Source of the DNA: Coriobacteriia bacterium
GTDB lineage: Bacteria; Actinomycetota; Coriobacteriia; Coriobacteriales; Atopobiaceae
Length of the DNA stretch: 57,642 nt
Direction of reading: 5' to 3'
Assembly (NCBI GenBank): GCA_030530145.1
Contig: JAUMVN010000003.1
Location: 128,810-186,451, forward strand
The notes under the pieces are model-generated. The model was given only the letters and a program-made list of their open reading frames with translations, ran no database searches and was not told the DNA's origin. The position numbers and the translations under genes are program-made. Position 1 is the stretch's first letter, and every line of letters begins with the position of its first letter. Of this stretch, positions 32,903 to 41,484 are shown one piece after another.

Positions 32903-33889
32903 GTGACTGAGCGAAGGATTGTCGTTGGGTATGCATCGGCGTTGGATTTCTGGCGGTCGGCGCGCATCGCTGGGGCGGGGCCAGCGCGCGAGCCGGAGGG
33001 CGTCGTCTATGGCGCCTGCCGCGACGAAAGCCTTCTTGCGAGGGCAAAGAGAGCGGCCGACCTGTGCGGCTCGGGGTTGCCGCTCGATACTGTGGTGAGA
33101 GCTCGCGCCGAGCGCAGGAACTGCGATGCCCTGAACGACCGTGTGTGGTCGGGGCCGCTTTCCGGGCAGCTGACCTGGTTGGACAACGAGGCGTGGGCAT
33201 GTTCCTTTCCGGCCACGTTCGTGCAGCTCGCGAGCCTCTTGGACGAGGCGGAGCTTGCCGCGCTCGCCTACGAGGCGTGCGGGACCTACGGGCTGCCGTC
33301 CACGGCGCTCTATGAAGGCGCGCAAGACCTGGCCCCCTTGACGACGGTCGCCGAGCTGGGGTCATATGCTTCCGCCGCCCGTGCCCTAGGGGTGCGAGGG
33401 GCAAAGCGAGCCTGCTCCGCGCTCGAGCTTGTGGTCGACGGGTCAAACTCTCCCCGAGAGACCGACGTCGCCGTCCTCCTGAGCCTTTCTCGTAGGAAGG
33501 GAGGCTATGACCTGCGGGGATTCGAGATGAATGCGACGATAAAGGTCCCAAAATCGCAGAAGGCGGCTTTGGGACAGGAGACGATCAGCCCCGATTTCCT
33601 TTGGCTCGACAAGAAAGTGTTGCTGGAGTATGACAGCAACGCCCACCATCTTTCGCCGCGGGAAAAGGAGCGCGACGAGGCTCGGCGCCGCGTGCTTGAG
33701 AACATGGGGTTCAGGGTCTTCGTCATGACGAACGAGGTGATTCGCAGCGACGTCAAGCTAAGCGCTTTTATGCAGGACCTGCAGGGGTCTTTGGGGGTGC
33801 GCCGCGCAGCTCCCAGCACCGCGGTTCTCAAGGCGCAAGAGGAGATGCGATACAGGGCTGTGCAAGGTTTTGCTCCAAGTGCGACGTAA
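32903..33889 (+). CDS. DUF559/Vsr-like endonuclease-domain protein, unknown function
   Basis: A 328-residue soluble protein. GTG 32903 follows GGAGGGGATGCC. The N-terminal two thirds is helical with no family I can name. The C-terminal part carries a very-short-patch-repair/DUF559 nuclease signature: ISPDFLWLDKKVLLEYDSNAHHL followed by EKERDEARRRVLENMGFRVFVMTNEVI. DUF559-containing proteins occur in AbiEi-like and repair contexts, but no partner gene is adjacent. The last eight codons and the stop lie inside the 26-bp repeat unit that begins the 212-bp element downstream, so the native C-terminus may have been changed by that element. Confidence 0.7.
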   Translation: MTERRIVVGYASALDFWRSARIAGAGPAREPEGVVYGACRDESLLARAKRAADLCGSGLPLDTVVRARAERRNCDALNDRVWSGPLSGQLTWLDNEAWACSFPATFVQLASLLDEAELAALAYEACGTYGLPSTALYEGAQDLAPLTTVAELGSYASAARALGVRGAKRACSALELVVDGSNSPRETDVAVLLSLSRRKGGYDLRGFEMNATIKVPKSQKAALGQETISPDFLWLDKKVLLEYDSNAHHLSPREKERDEARRRVLENMGFRVFVMTNEVIRSDVKLSAFMQDLQGSLGVRRAAPSTAVLKAQEEMRYRAVQGFAPSAT

Positions 33890-34073
33890 GGGGCGAATCG
33901 CTGCAAGGTTTTGGCCTTCGTGCGACGTTGACGGGGGCTGATTCGGCCTGTTCCGAGGCCAAAATCCCGCTTCGAGGGCTTTGAAGCGCAGTTTTCGCCC
34001 GAACTTACGCTGCACGAAGGCCAAAACCTTGCAGGGACATTCCCTCTACGTCGCACTTGGAGCAAAACCTTGC
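33862..34073. repeat. 212-bp four-unit palindromic element, copy 1
   Basis: Four 26-bp units related to GCAAGGTTTT-(variable)-GTGCGACGT: direct at 33862-33887 and 33903-33928, inverted at 34007-34032 and 34048-34073. The outer pair are exact reverse complements; the inner pair match at 24 of 26. A 78-bp centre contains small hairpins. Unit-start spacing is 41, 104 and 41 bp, identical to copy 2 at 52655-52866. It occupies most of the 349-bp gap before the CNNM gene; no ORF there is credible. Confidence 0.93.
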
Positions 34074-34238
34074 GATGGGCGGCTGCGTGATTCGCGTAGG
34101 AGGCCTGATGCTCCTGCAACGGGTATGAAACAGGCTGGGGGCAATGACCTGATAGAATCATGAATTTAAGCCGCGCGCCCCAACGTCTAACGCGCGGCCG
34201 CATCTGACCATCGACCCAAGGAGGTCGCGCAATCGCGC

Positions 34239-35594
34239 ATGGACGTAGCCATTAGCATCATCGTCACGTTTGTTCTCACGCTGGTCAACGGGTTCTTCTC
34301 GGCATCCGAGATGGCGGTGACCACTGCGAAGAGGGCGCTTCTCGAGCCTGAGGCCGAGGAAGGCGATAAGCGGGCGAAGAACGCCCTGGACCTCTCGTCC
34401 GATTCGGACCAGTTCCTGGCGACCATTCAGGTGGCCATCACGCTCGTCGGGTTCGCCTCCTCGGCGTTCGCGGCGACGAGCCTCTCCGACCCCCTCGCGA
34501 GCTGGCTCGTGAGCCTCGGCGTGGCCGAGGGCATCGCCGGCAGCATCGCCGTCGTGGCCATCACGCTCATCGTGGCGTATGTGTCGACCGTCGTCGGCGA
34601 GCTCGTGCCCAAGCGCCTGGCCCTGGCCAACGCAGAGTCGGTGGCTAAGTCCGTGGCCGGGCCCATCCGCGGCTTTATGAAGATCGCGACCCCGGTCGTC
34701 TGGCTTACCTCCAAGTCCGCCGCCGGCCTCTCCACCGCGCTGGGCATCAAGTCGGCCGACGACCGCCAGGATGTCTCGGAGGAGGAGCTCAAGTATATGG
34801 TCACCGACTCCGACGACCTCTCGGAGGAGGAGAAGTCCATGATCCACGAGGTCATCGACCTGGGCGACACCATCGCCCGCGAGGTCATGATCCCGCGCGT
34901 GGACATGACCTGCGTGGAGGACACCAAGAACCTGAACGAGGTCCTCGGCCTCATGCGCCGAACCGGCTTCTCCCGCGTGCCCGTCTACCACGGCTCCGTC
35001 GACCGCGTGATCGGCATCGCCCACATCAAGGACATCATCAGCCCGATCATCGATGGCGGGAAGGGCGGCGCGCTCATCGGCGATTATGTGCGCACGGCCA
35101 ACTACGTGCCCGACACCAAGGACATCATCCCGCTGCTCTCCGAGATGCAGACGAGCCACGACCAGATGGTCATCGTCGTCGATGAGTACGGCGGAACCGC
35201 GGGCGTCCTCACGCTCGAGGACATCGTGGAGGAGATCGTCGGCGAGATCGAGGACGAGTTCGACCCCGACAACAAGTACCTGACCAAGCTCTCCGACAAC
35301 GAATGGCTGGTAGACGGTCGTTTTTCGCTCGATGACGCCATCGACCTCGGATGGCCCGTGGAGGACAACGAGGAGTACGAGACCATCGCGGGCTACGTGC
35401 TCGAGCTCGCCGACAAGGTCCCGCATCCCGGCGACCTGTATGAGAAGGACGGGTATTACTTCCGCGTGCAGTCCATGCGCGGCCGCCGCGTGAGCCTCTT
35501 GCGGGTGACGGCGCCGGAACCCGCCTCCGAGGAGGAGCTCGACTCCGAGTCCTCGGGCGACGAGACTAAGGAAGCGGCCGCCGATAAGCAATAG
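34239..35594 (+). CDS. CNNM/CorC-HlyC family transporter (hemolysin-like)
   Basis: A 451-residue membrane protein. N-terminal DUF21/CNNM transmembrane domain (IIVTFVLTLVNGFFSASEMAVTTAKRALLE, then further helices to about residue 160), a CBS pair (REVMIPRVDMTCVEDTKNLNEVL and VDEYGGTAGVLTLEDIVEEIVGEI) and a C-terminal CorC/HlyC domain, ending in an acidic tail. Such proteins are linked to Mg2+ and Co2+ transport or efflux. A perfect AAGGAGGT lies at 34218-34225, 13 nt from the ATG, which is longer than usual, so the start could be earlier at a non-ATG codon. Confidence 0.9.
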   Translation: MDVAISIIVTFVLTLVNGFFSASEMAVTTAKRALLEPEAEEGDKRAKNALDLSSDSDQFLATIQVAITLVGFASSAFAATSLSDPLASWLVSLGVAEGIAGSIAVVAITLIVAYVSTVVGELVPKRLALANAESVAKSVAGPIRGFMKIATPVVWLTSKSAAGLSTALGIKSADDRQDVSEEELKYMVTDSDDLSEEEKSMIHEVIDLGDTIAREVMIPRVDMTCVEDTKNLNEVLGLMRRTGFSRVPVYHGSVDRVIGIAHIKDIISPIIDGGKGGALIGDYVRTANYVPDTKDIIPLLSEMQTSHDQMVIVVDEYGGTAGVLTLEDIVEEIVGEIEDEFDPDNKYLTKLSDNEWLVDGRFSLDDAIDLGWPVEDNEEYETIAGYVLELADKVPHPGDLYEKDGYYFRVQSMRGRRVSLLRVTAPEPASEEELDSESSGDETKEAAADKQ

Positions 35595-35674
35595 GCCCCG
35601 CGCCGCTTCGTTGACTACAATGAACAGAAGTTGCGCCAAGCCCGGGGGACGGGCTTTGAACGAGAGGGGCCGCG

Positions 35675-36769
35675 ATGGCTCAGCTATTTGAAATCAAGAA
35701 GGTCGTCGTCGGCCCGAAGAACCTCGAGGCGACCGTCGAGCTCGCGCCGAGCGCGCCGCTGATGACCCGTGAGGACCTCGAGGGCACGACCCGTGCCTGG
35801 GAGGTCATGCCGCAGCTTCGCGACCACGTGTGCCTGGGCGACGAGTCGGGGACCTTCGGCGACGTCATGGGCAACACCGAGCTCGCGCACCTGCTCGAGC
35901 ACGTGACCGTAGAGCTTCTTGCCAGGACGGACATCGCCGGCGACATCTCGTGCGGGCAGACCGCCGAGGCGGGCGAGCGCACCTACAAGCTGACGTTCAA
36001 GTGTCCCGACGACGTGCTCGTGGTCGGTGCGCTCTCCAGCGCGGCGTGGCTCATGCAGTGGGCGTTCTCGGGCGGCGGCGACCCCAAGCCTGACGCGGAC
36101 GCCATCGCGTCCGGCCTGGTCGACCTGGTCAAGAGCCTACCCGAGGTCGAGGAGGAGCCTGAAGACGAGCTCGTGCCCGCGCCTGAGGAGGAGCAGCCTG
36201 CCGCCGCGGACGACGACGCTTGCGAAGAGCCGGCGGAGGAGGCCCCGGCGGCCGAGCCCGAGCCGGAACCGGTCGCTGCCGAGCCGCAGGAGCCGGTCGC
36301 TGAGCCCGTCCCGGCGCCGGAGCCCGAGACGCGGACGGTGGACGAGGCTGAGGTCGAGGCGATTCTCGCCGCCGATCCGGTTGTGCCCGAGGAGGCGTCC
36401 GAACCCGTCGCCGATGATGGTGAGGATGCGGCCGAGGTCTATGGCGACGTCGTCGACAACTGCCCTGCGTCGGACTTCCCGGGGCTGTTTAGCGACCCCG
36501 AGCCCTGGGATGACTCGGAGCCCGAGGATGAGGCCGATGAGGTGTTTGAGCCCGAGGCTAACGATGAGGTCGATGCCGACGTACCCGCCGCAGCCGCGCC
36601 TGTGATGGAGGCCGAGCCGCCGGCCGAGTCTGTCGAGGAGCCCGAAGCCGCGCCTGCCGAGCCTGCGCCGCAGCCTGTCCCCGAGCCCGAGCCCGAGCCC
36701 GAGGCGCCCAGCGCCCCCGCCAACGACTGGGGCTTCGACAACGTCCCGCGCCCGCACGTCGTCCGTTAA
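35675..36769 (+). CDS. Cyanophycin-synthetase N-domain-like protein with long acidic Pro/Glu/Ala tail
   Basis: A 364-residue protein in two parts. Residues 1 to about 130 resemble the N-terminal domain of cyanophycin synthetase (FGDVMGNTELAHLLEHVTVELLARTDI compares with the HxxEHVALEL signature of CphA), but the ATP-grasp and Mur-ligase domains that make CphA catalytic are absent. From about 150 to the end the chain is low-complexity and very acidic, with repeated PEPEPE/PAPE/EEPAEEAP segments, ending NDWGFDNVPRPHVVR. No signal or membrane helix. Possibly a binding or scaffold protein; function unknown. Next genes are YtxH and PRC-barrel proteins. Confidence 0.65.
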   Translation: MAQLFEIKKVVVGPKNLEATVELAPSAPLMTREDLEGTTRAWEVMPQLRDHVCLGDESGTFGDVMGNTELAHLLEHVTVELLARTDIAGDISCGQTAEAGERTYKLTFKCPDDVLVVGALSSAAWLMQWAFSGGGDPKPDADAIASGLVDLVKSLPEVEEEPEDELVPAPEEEQPAAADDDACEEPAEEAPAAEPEPEPVAAEPQEPVAEPVPAPEPETRTVDEAEVEAILAADPVVPEEASEPVADDGEDAAEVYGDVVDNCPASDFPGLFSDPEPWDDSEPEDEADEVFEPEANDEVDADVPAAAAPVMEAEPPAESVEEPEAAPAEPAPQPVPEPEPEPEAPSAPANDWGFDNVPRPHVVR

Positions 36770-36859
36770 TGTCCAACCGGTAACCCTTGCCCGCGCACAC
36801 GCGCCTTCGGGTAAGAGATACCTAACGTTGCAGCAGCCACAACAACTTTGGAGGAACTT

Positions 36860-37306
36860 ATGAGCAAGAAGACCGTTGGTTTCGTCCTTGGCAGCATCTT
36901 CGGCGCGGCGGCCGGCGTCGTCGCGGGCATCATGATCGCGCCGCGCTCCGGCGCCGAGTCTCGCGCCATGGCCGCTGACGCCATGAACGACGCCTGGGAT
37001 TCCGCCGTCGACACCTACGAGCGCGCCGGCGCCGTCGTCAACGAGCAGGTCTCCGGCGTCCGCCCGACCGTCGACGCGAAGACCGACGAGCTGCGCGCCA
37101 AGGTCGACGCCGCCCGCGAGCGCATGGACCAGCTCCGCGACTCCCTCTCCGACGTGGTCGCCCAGACCTCCGAGCAGGTCACCGAGGCCGTCAACACCGT
37201 CGCCGACTCCGTGGTCTTCATGGCCGACGCCGCTTCCGAGCAGGGTGCCGCCCCCGCCGAGGCCGTCCACGTCGAGGTCGTCGAGCCCGAGAAGGACGAG
37301 GCCTAG
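36860..37306 (+). CDS. YtxH-like membrane-anchored coiled protein
   Basis: A 148-residue protein. ATG 36860 follows TTGGAGGAACTT. The N-terminal glycine-rich helix (VGFVLGSIFGAAAGVVAGIMIAPRSGAESR) is the YtxH/gas-vesicle-like signature, followed by a long heptad-rich helical region (VDAKTDELRAKVDAARERMDQLRDSLSDVVAQTSEQVTEAVNTVADS). YtxH proteins are associated with envelope stress in Gram-positives. It is 2 bp upstream of the PRC-barrel gene, so both are cotranscribed. Confidence 0.82.
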   Translation: MSKKTVGFVLGSIFGAAAGVVAGIMIAPRSGAESRAMAADAMNDAWDSAVDTYERAGAVVNEQVSGVRPTVDAKTDELRAKVDAARERMDQLRDSLSDVVAQTSEQVTEAVNTVADSVVFMADAASEQGAAPAEAVHVEVVEPEKDEA

Positions 37307-37308
37307 CC

Positions 37309-38388
37309 TTGCTTAAAGTCAACGATCTCTACGGCCGCAAGGTCTACGTTCCGAAGAAGGCCAAGAAGGGCAAGGACGGCCAGGAGCAGGTTAAGTTCTC
37401 CAAGCTCGGCAAAGTCCACATGGCGGTCTTCTCGCCGAACGGCCGCGAGGTCGTTGGCTTCCTCGTGTCCCGCCCCGAGATCGCAGGCATGGTCAAGCGC
37501 CCCGACGCGTTTCTCGCCTTCGACTCCTATGCCGTCCAGGACGACGGCACCCTGCGCGTGACGCGCGAGGCCGCCGCCCTGGACGACGACGCCCGCAAGC
37601 GCCTCGCGCTCGAATGGGACGCCTGCGTCATGTGGGCGGGCATGGACGCCAAGACCGTTGGCGGCAAGAAGCTTGGCTACGTCTCGGACGCCGAGTTCGA
37701 CGCGAAGACCGGCACCGTGAGCAAGTTCTTCGTCGGCGACGGCGGCGTGGCGCGCGCCATCGTGGGCAGCTTCGAGATTCCTGCCGCCATGGTGCGCGGC
37801 TACTCCAACGGCTACATGATCGTCGACAACGAGGCCGCGAGCCTGGAGCTCGACGGCGGCGTGGCCGCAAAGGCGGGCGAAGGCTACGCGAAGGCCAAGG
37901 TCAAGGGTGCCGAGGCCGCCCAGAAGGCGGGCAAGGCCGCCGGCGAGGCGGTCGACAAGGGCTCGTACGCCTTCGGCCGCATGCTCGGCCGCGCCAAGCG
38001 CGCCATCGAGGACGCCGCGGCGGACGGGGAGACGCCCGCGCCGAAGAAGCAAGCGCCCCAGGCCCCCGCCGTGCCCGCCGCCGACGTCCGCGTGAGCGAG
38101 CCGGTGGAGACCCTGCGCGCCGGTAAGGATGAGCGTTCCGCTGCGGACGAGCCGAGGACGTACGCGCCTGCATCCGAATCAGCCGCAGCTCAAGGGCAAA
38201 AACCCGTCAAGAAACCCGCATCGGCGGTCGCGTCCGCGGCGGCCAAGCCCGCCAAGTCACCGGCAAAGAAGCCCGCCGCGAAGAAGCCCGCGGGCGACGC
38301 GGCGGCAAAGGCGGTCGGCAAGCAGATCGGCCGCATGGGAAAGATGTTCTCCTCCTTCAAGGACGAGTTCGACAAGGCGAGCAAATAG
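37309..38388 (+). CDS. PRC-barrel domain protein with Ala/Lys-rich tail
   Basis: A 359-residue protein from a TTG start. The first ~190 residues contain two PRC-barrel-like halves (LLKVNDLYGRKVYVPK ... REVVGFLVSRPEIAGM and KKLGYVSDAEFDAKTGTVSKFFVGDGG). From residue 190 on there are amphipathic AKVKGAEAAQKAGKAAGEAV stretches and a histone-like PAKSPAKKPAAKKPAGDA tail. PRC barrels bind RNA, ribosomal proteins or metals in other systems. The basic tail suggests nucleic-acid or envelope-polymer binding; that is inference. Followed 8 bp later by the GH3 gene. Confidence 0.72.
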   Translation: MLKVNDLYGRKVYVPKKAKKGKDGQEQVKFSKLGKVHMAVFSPNGREVVGFLVSRPEIAGMVKRPDAFLAFDSYAVQDDGTLRVTREAAALDDDARKRLALEWDACVMWAGMDAKTVGGKKLGYVSDAEFDAKTGTVSKFFVGDGGVARAIVGSFEIPAAMVRGYSNGYMIVDNEAASLELDGGVAAKAGEGYAKAKVKGAEAAQKAGKAAGEAVDKGSYAFGRMLGRAKRAIEDAAADGETPAPKKQAPQAPAVPAADVRVSEPVETLRAGKDERSAADEPRTYAPASESAAAQGQKPVKKPASAVASAAAKPAKSPAKKPAAKKPAGDAAAKAVGKQIGRMGKMFSSFKDEFDKASK

Positions 38389-38396
38389 GAACACCC

Positions 38397-41300
38397 GTGA
38401 AGCGCCCCACGAAGAAGCAGGTCCTGAAGGTCGCCGGCTATACCGGCGCGGCGGCGGTCGTGGCCGTCGTCGTGGCGGCGAACGTGGCGATGGCGCTGTT
38501 CGGCGACACCATCAACGCGTATTTCGGCGCCGATAAGGTCGACATCTCCGAGGACGAGAAGTCCGCCGTCATGGACGACGGCCGCGTCCTGGCCAAGCGC
38601 ATCGAGGGCGAGGGCATCGTCCTTCTTCGCAACGAGGGCCAGGCGCTCCCGCTCGAGTCGTCGACGAAGAAGGTCAACGTCTTCGGGTGGGCGTCGACGC
38701 AGTGGGTGGCCGCCGGCTCCGGGTCCGGGCAGGTCAGCGGCACGACTGAGGGTTTCCTCGAGGCGCTCTCGGCGGCCGGCGTCGAGTACAACGCCGAGCT
38801 CACCAACATGTATAAGTCGTTCCACGGCGAGCGCGACTACAAGAGCGCGGGCGCGCTGAACAGCCATGCGTCGGAGTACTGCCGCCTCTATGAGCCGAGC
38901 GTCTACGACGACTCCTGCTACTCCGACGAGCTTCTTTCCAACGCCGAGGCGTACTCCGACACGGCGATCGTGGTCATCGGCCGCACCACGGGCGAGAGCA
39001 TCGACTGCCCGGCGGTCCAGTACAAGGTCAACGCCAAGGGCGGCGACGTGACCGCGGACGTCACGCGCACCTACCTGGAGCTCTCGACCGAGGAAGAGGC
39101 CCTGCTGCGCTACGTCGGCGCGCACTACGAGCACGTGTGCGTCGTCGTCAACTCGACGAACACGATGGAGCTCGGCGAGCTCGAGACCATCCCCGGCATC
39201 GACGCGGCGCTTCTTGCCGGGCCGACGGGCGAGGTCGGCGCCGACTCGGTCGTCGCGGCCCTGTGGGGCGACATCAACCCCTCCGGGCGAACCACCGACA
39301 CCTACGCGTATGACTTCACGACTGCTGCGAGCTGGGCGAACTCGGGTGCCATGGGCGAGGGCGTGTACACGAACGGCAGCGGCCTCTACCCGGCGGACGG
39401 CACGAAGAACTCGAACGTCGGCACCGACGAGAAGTACGACGGCGTCCGCTTCGTCGACTACACCGAGGGTATCTACGTCGGTTATCGCTGGTACGAGACG
39501 GCCGACGCGGAAGGCTACTGGGACAACGTCAAGAACAAGCACGGCCAGGGCTACGACGCCGTGGTCCAGTACCCCTTCGGCTACGGCCTCTCGTACACGA
39601 CCTTCGACTGGCAGGTTACCGGCCGCACGCCGGGCCAGGGCGCGCGCGTCTCGCGCGACACGGAGTTCACCGTGACCGTGCTGGTGACGAATACGGGCTC
39701 CTCGGCCGGCCGCGACGTCGTGCAGCTCTACTGCACGCCGCCGTACACAGAGGGCGGCATCGAGAAGTCCTCGACCGTGCTCGTGGCCTATGCGAAGACC
39801 AAGCTGCTCGAGCCGGGCGAGAGCCAGGAGGTCAGCCTCTCGTTCATGTTGGACGACGTGGCGAGCTACGACTGCTACGACGTGAATGGGAACGGCTTTA
39901 CCGGCTACGAGCTCGAGAGCGGCGACTACACGATCGAGCTCAAGCGCAACGCGCACGAGGTCGCGGACTGCGAGTATGCGTCGACCACGCTCTATGTGCC
40001 GCGCACCGAGGAGTGCTCCGAGGACCTTGCCACGGGCGCCGAGGTCAAGAACCGTTTCACGGGCGACGACGCGTGGGACGGCATCTCCATCGACGGCTCG
40101 AACTCAGGGGCCGACATCACCTGGCTCACCCGCGCGGACTTCGCCGGCACCTTTGCGAAGAAGTCCGACCCCGACCGCGCGATGACCGACAACGTCGCGA
40201 GCCTTAACCTGTACACAGAGAAGGACATCGAGGCCGACGCGGCCAACTACCAGGGGCTTGTTGGACAAAGCCTGCAGCTGACGCTGCGCGTGGCGTCGGG
40301 CAGGTCGTCCTATACCCTCTGCGAGGACGGGCTTCTCACCGAGCTCGGGCAGCGCCTGGGCCTGAACTACAACGACTCGACGTGGGACGACCTGCTGGAC
40401 AGCCTGACCGTGGAAGAGATGAGCAAGGCCGTGCTGCACAGCTACATCTCCACCGCGGCGATCGGCTCGGTGGGCCGTCCCCTGACGAAGGAGGTCGACG
40501 GTCCCTCGCAGGTCGGGTCGTTCAACCAGCTGACGATGGGCGTCGGGTACCCCGCCGGGACCGTCCTCGCCCAGACCTGGAACGATGGCCTGGCGCGCGA
40601 GTACGGCCGCCAGCTCGGGCTCGAGGCCGCGGCGCTCGGCGTCGACGGGCTGTACGCGCCGAGCGTGAACATCCACCGCACGCCGCTCTGTGGCCGCAAC
40701 TACGAGTACTTCTCGGAGGACTCGACCATGTCGGGGCAGATGGGCGCCGCCGTGGTCGCGGGCATGAAGGACTCCGGGACGTATTGCTACCTGAAGCACC
40801 TGGCCCTGAACAATCAGGAGTCCTACCGCGACTCGCTCTATGAGTGGCTGACGGAGCAGACCCTGCGCGAGCTCTACCTGAGGCCGTTCAAGATCGCTGT
40901 GGTCAAGGGCGGGGCGACCGGGTTCATGACCTCCTACAACCGCATCGGCGCGACGTGGGCGGGCGGCAATATAGCCCTGCTCACAGACGTGCTGCGCGGG
41001 GAGTGGGGCTTCGAGGGCACGGTGATCACCGACTACGCGGACCACCACAAGTACATGAACGCCGACCAGATGCTGCGCGCCGGCGGCGACCTCTACATGG
41101 ACGGCGTCTTCGGCAACGGCGCCTTCGAGTACGGCTTCACCGAGGACGAGCTCGTGTCGGCGAAGGGCACCTCGTCCGAGGCGCGCGCCATCAGCTTCCA
41201 GACGAACCTGCGCCGCGCCACCAAGGACGCGCTCTATACCTGGCTGAATGCCCGCGCGTCGCAGAGCGCCGAGGTTTCCCGCCCGGTGAAGAGGAAAGGC

Positions 41301-41411
41301 ATCCAGTGGATCCGCGTCGGCATCGGCGTGGCGGACATCCTCGTGCTCGCTGCCGGCGGTGTATGGGCGAAGCGCCACCGCGACCGCCGGTTGGGGCGCC
41401 GGGAGCGGTAG
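38397..41411 (+). CDS. Membrane-anchored, domain-swapped GH3 beta-glucosidase-like enzyme
   Basis: A 1004-residue protein from a GTG start. An N-terminal membrane helix (GYTGAAAVVAVVVAANVAMAL) is followed by the GH3 C-terminal-type domain (GIVLLRNEGQALPL, VNVFGWAST, VVVNSTNTMELGEL, YPFGYGLSYTTF), then a fibronectin-like domain (TEFTVTVLVTNTGSSAGRDVVQLY). Only after these, from about residue 680, comes the catalytic TIM-barrel domain normally first in GH3 (GPSQVGSF, GVDGLYAPSVNIHRTPLCGRNYEYFSEDS, YLKHLALNNQE), with the likely nucleophile Asp in VITDYADHH. A second hydrophobic helix and basic tail end the protein. Swapped order is known in some GH3 enzymes. Substrate is probably a beta-linked glycoside. 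Confidence 0.85.
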   Translation: MKRPTKKQVLKVAGYTGAAAVVAVVVAANVAMALFGDTINAYFGADKVDISEDEKSAVMDDGRVLAKRIEGEGIVLLRNEGQALPLESSTKKVNVFGWASTQWVAAGSGSGQVSGTTEGFLEALSAAGVEYNAELTNMYKSFHGERDYKSAGALNSHASEYCRLYEPSVYDDSCYSDELLSNAEAYSDTAIVVIGRTTGESIDCPAVQYKVNAKGGDVTADVTRTYLELSTEEEALLRYVGAHYEHVCVVVNSTNTMELGELETIPGIDAALLAGPTGEVGADSVVAALWGDINPSGRTTDTYAYDFTTAASWANSGAMGEGVYTNGSGLYPADGTKNSNVGTDEKYDGVRFVDYTEGIYVGYRWYETADAEGYWDNVKNKHGQGYDAVVQYPFGYGLSYTTFDWQVTGRTPGQGARVSRDTEFTVTVLVTNTGSSAGRDVVQLYCTPPYTEGGIEKSSTVLVAYAKTKLLEPGESQEVSLSFMLDDVASYDCYDVNGNGFTGYELESGDYTIELKRNAHEVADCEYASTTLYVPRTEECSEDLATGAEVKNRFTGDDAWDGISIDGSNSGADITWLTRADFAGTFAKKSDPDRAMTDNVASLNLYTEKDIEADAANYQGLVGQSLQLTLRVASGRSSYTLCEDGLLTELGQRLGLNYNDSTWDDLLDSLTVEEMSKAVLHSYISTAAIGSVGRPLTKEVDGPSQVGSFNQLTMGVGYPAGTVLAQTWNDGLAREYGRQLGLEAAALGVDGLYAPSVNIHRTPLCGRNYEYFSEDSTMSGQMGAAVVAGMKDSGTYCYLKHLALNNQESYRDSLYEWLTEQTLRELYLRPFKIAVVKGGATGFMTSYNRIGATWAGGNIALLTDVLRGEWGFEGTVITDYADHHKYMNADQMLRAGGDLYMDGVFGNGAFEYGFTEDELVSAKGTSSEARAISFQTNLRRATKDALYTWLNARASQSAEVSRPVKRKGIQWIRVGIGVADILVLAAGGVWAKRHRDRRLGRRER

Positions 41412-41432
41412 ACGAGGTTGGGGAGAACAACG

Positions 41433-41470
41433 GGCGCGCCGATGGGGGGTCCCACCGGCGCGCCTTTCTT
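41433..41470 (+). terminator. Terminator after the GH3 gene
   Basis: Stem GGCGCGCCG / CGGCGCGCC (extendable by GGG/CCC) followed by TTTCTT. The convergent LemA gene ends 15 bp further on. Confidence 0.8.
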
Positions 41471-41484
41471 GCCAAGAAGTGCTG

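Noticed and set aside
30358-32967. An 869-codon minus-strand frame opposite the EF-G-like gene
   Set aside because: Same antisense artefact of GC-rich codon use; the plus-strand gene has intact family motifs.
33862-34073. CRISPR-like array suggested by 26-bp units with 15-bp spacers
   Set aside because: Only two units per orientation, units face each other, the spacing is fixed and no cas gene is present.
36439-36741. Minus-strand Ser/Gly-rich frame opposite the acidic tail
   Set aside because: It is the complement of PEPE-rich codons and lacks a ribosome site or family match.
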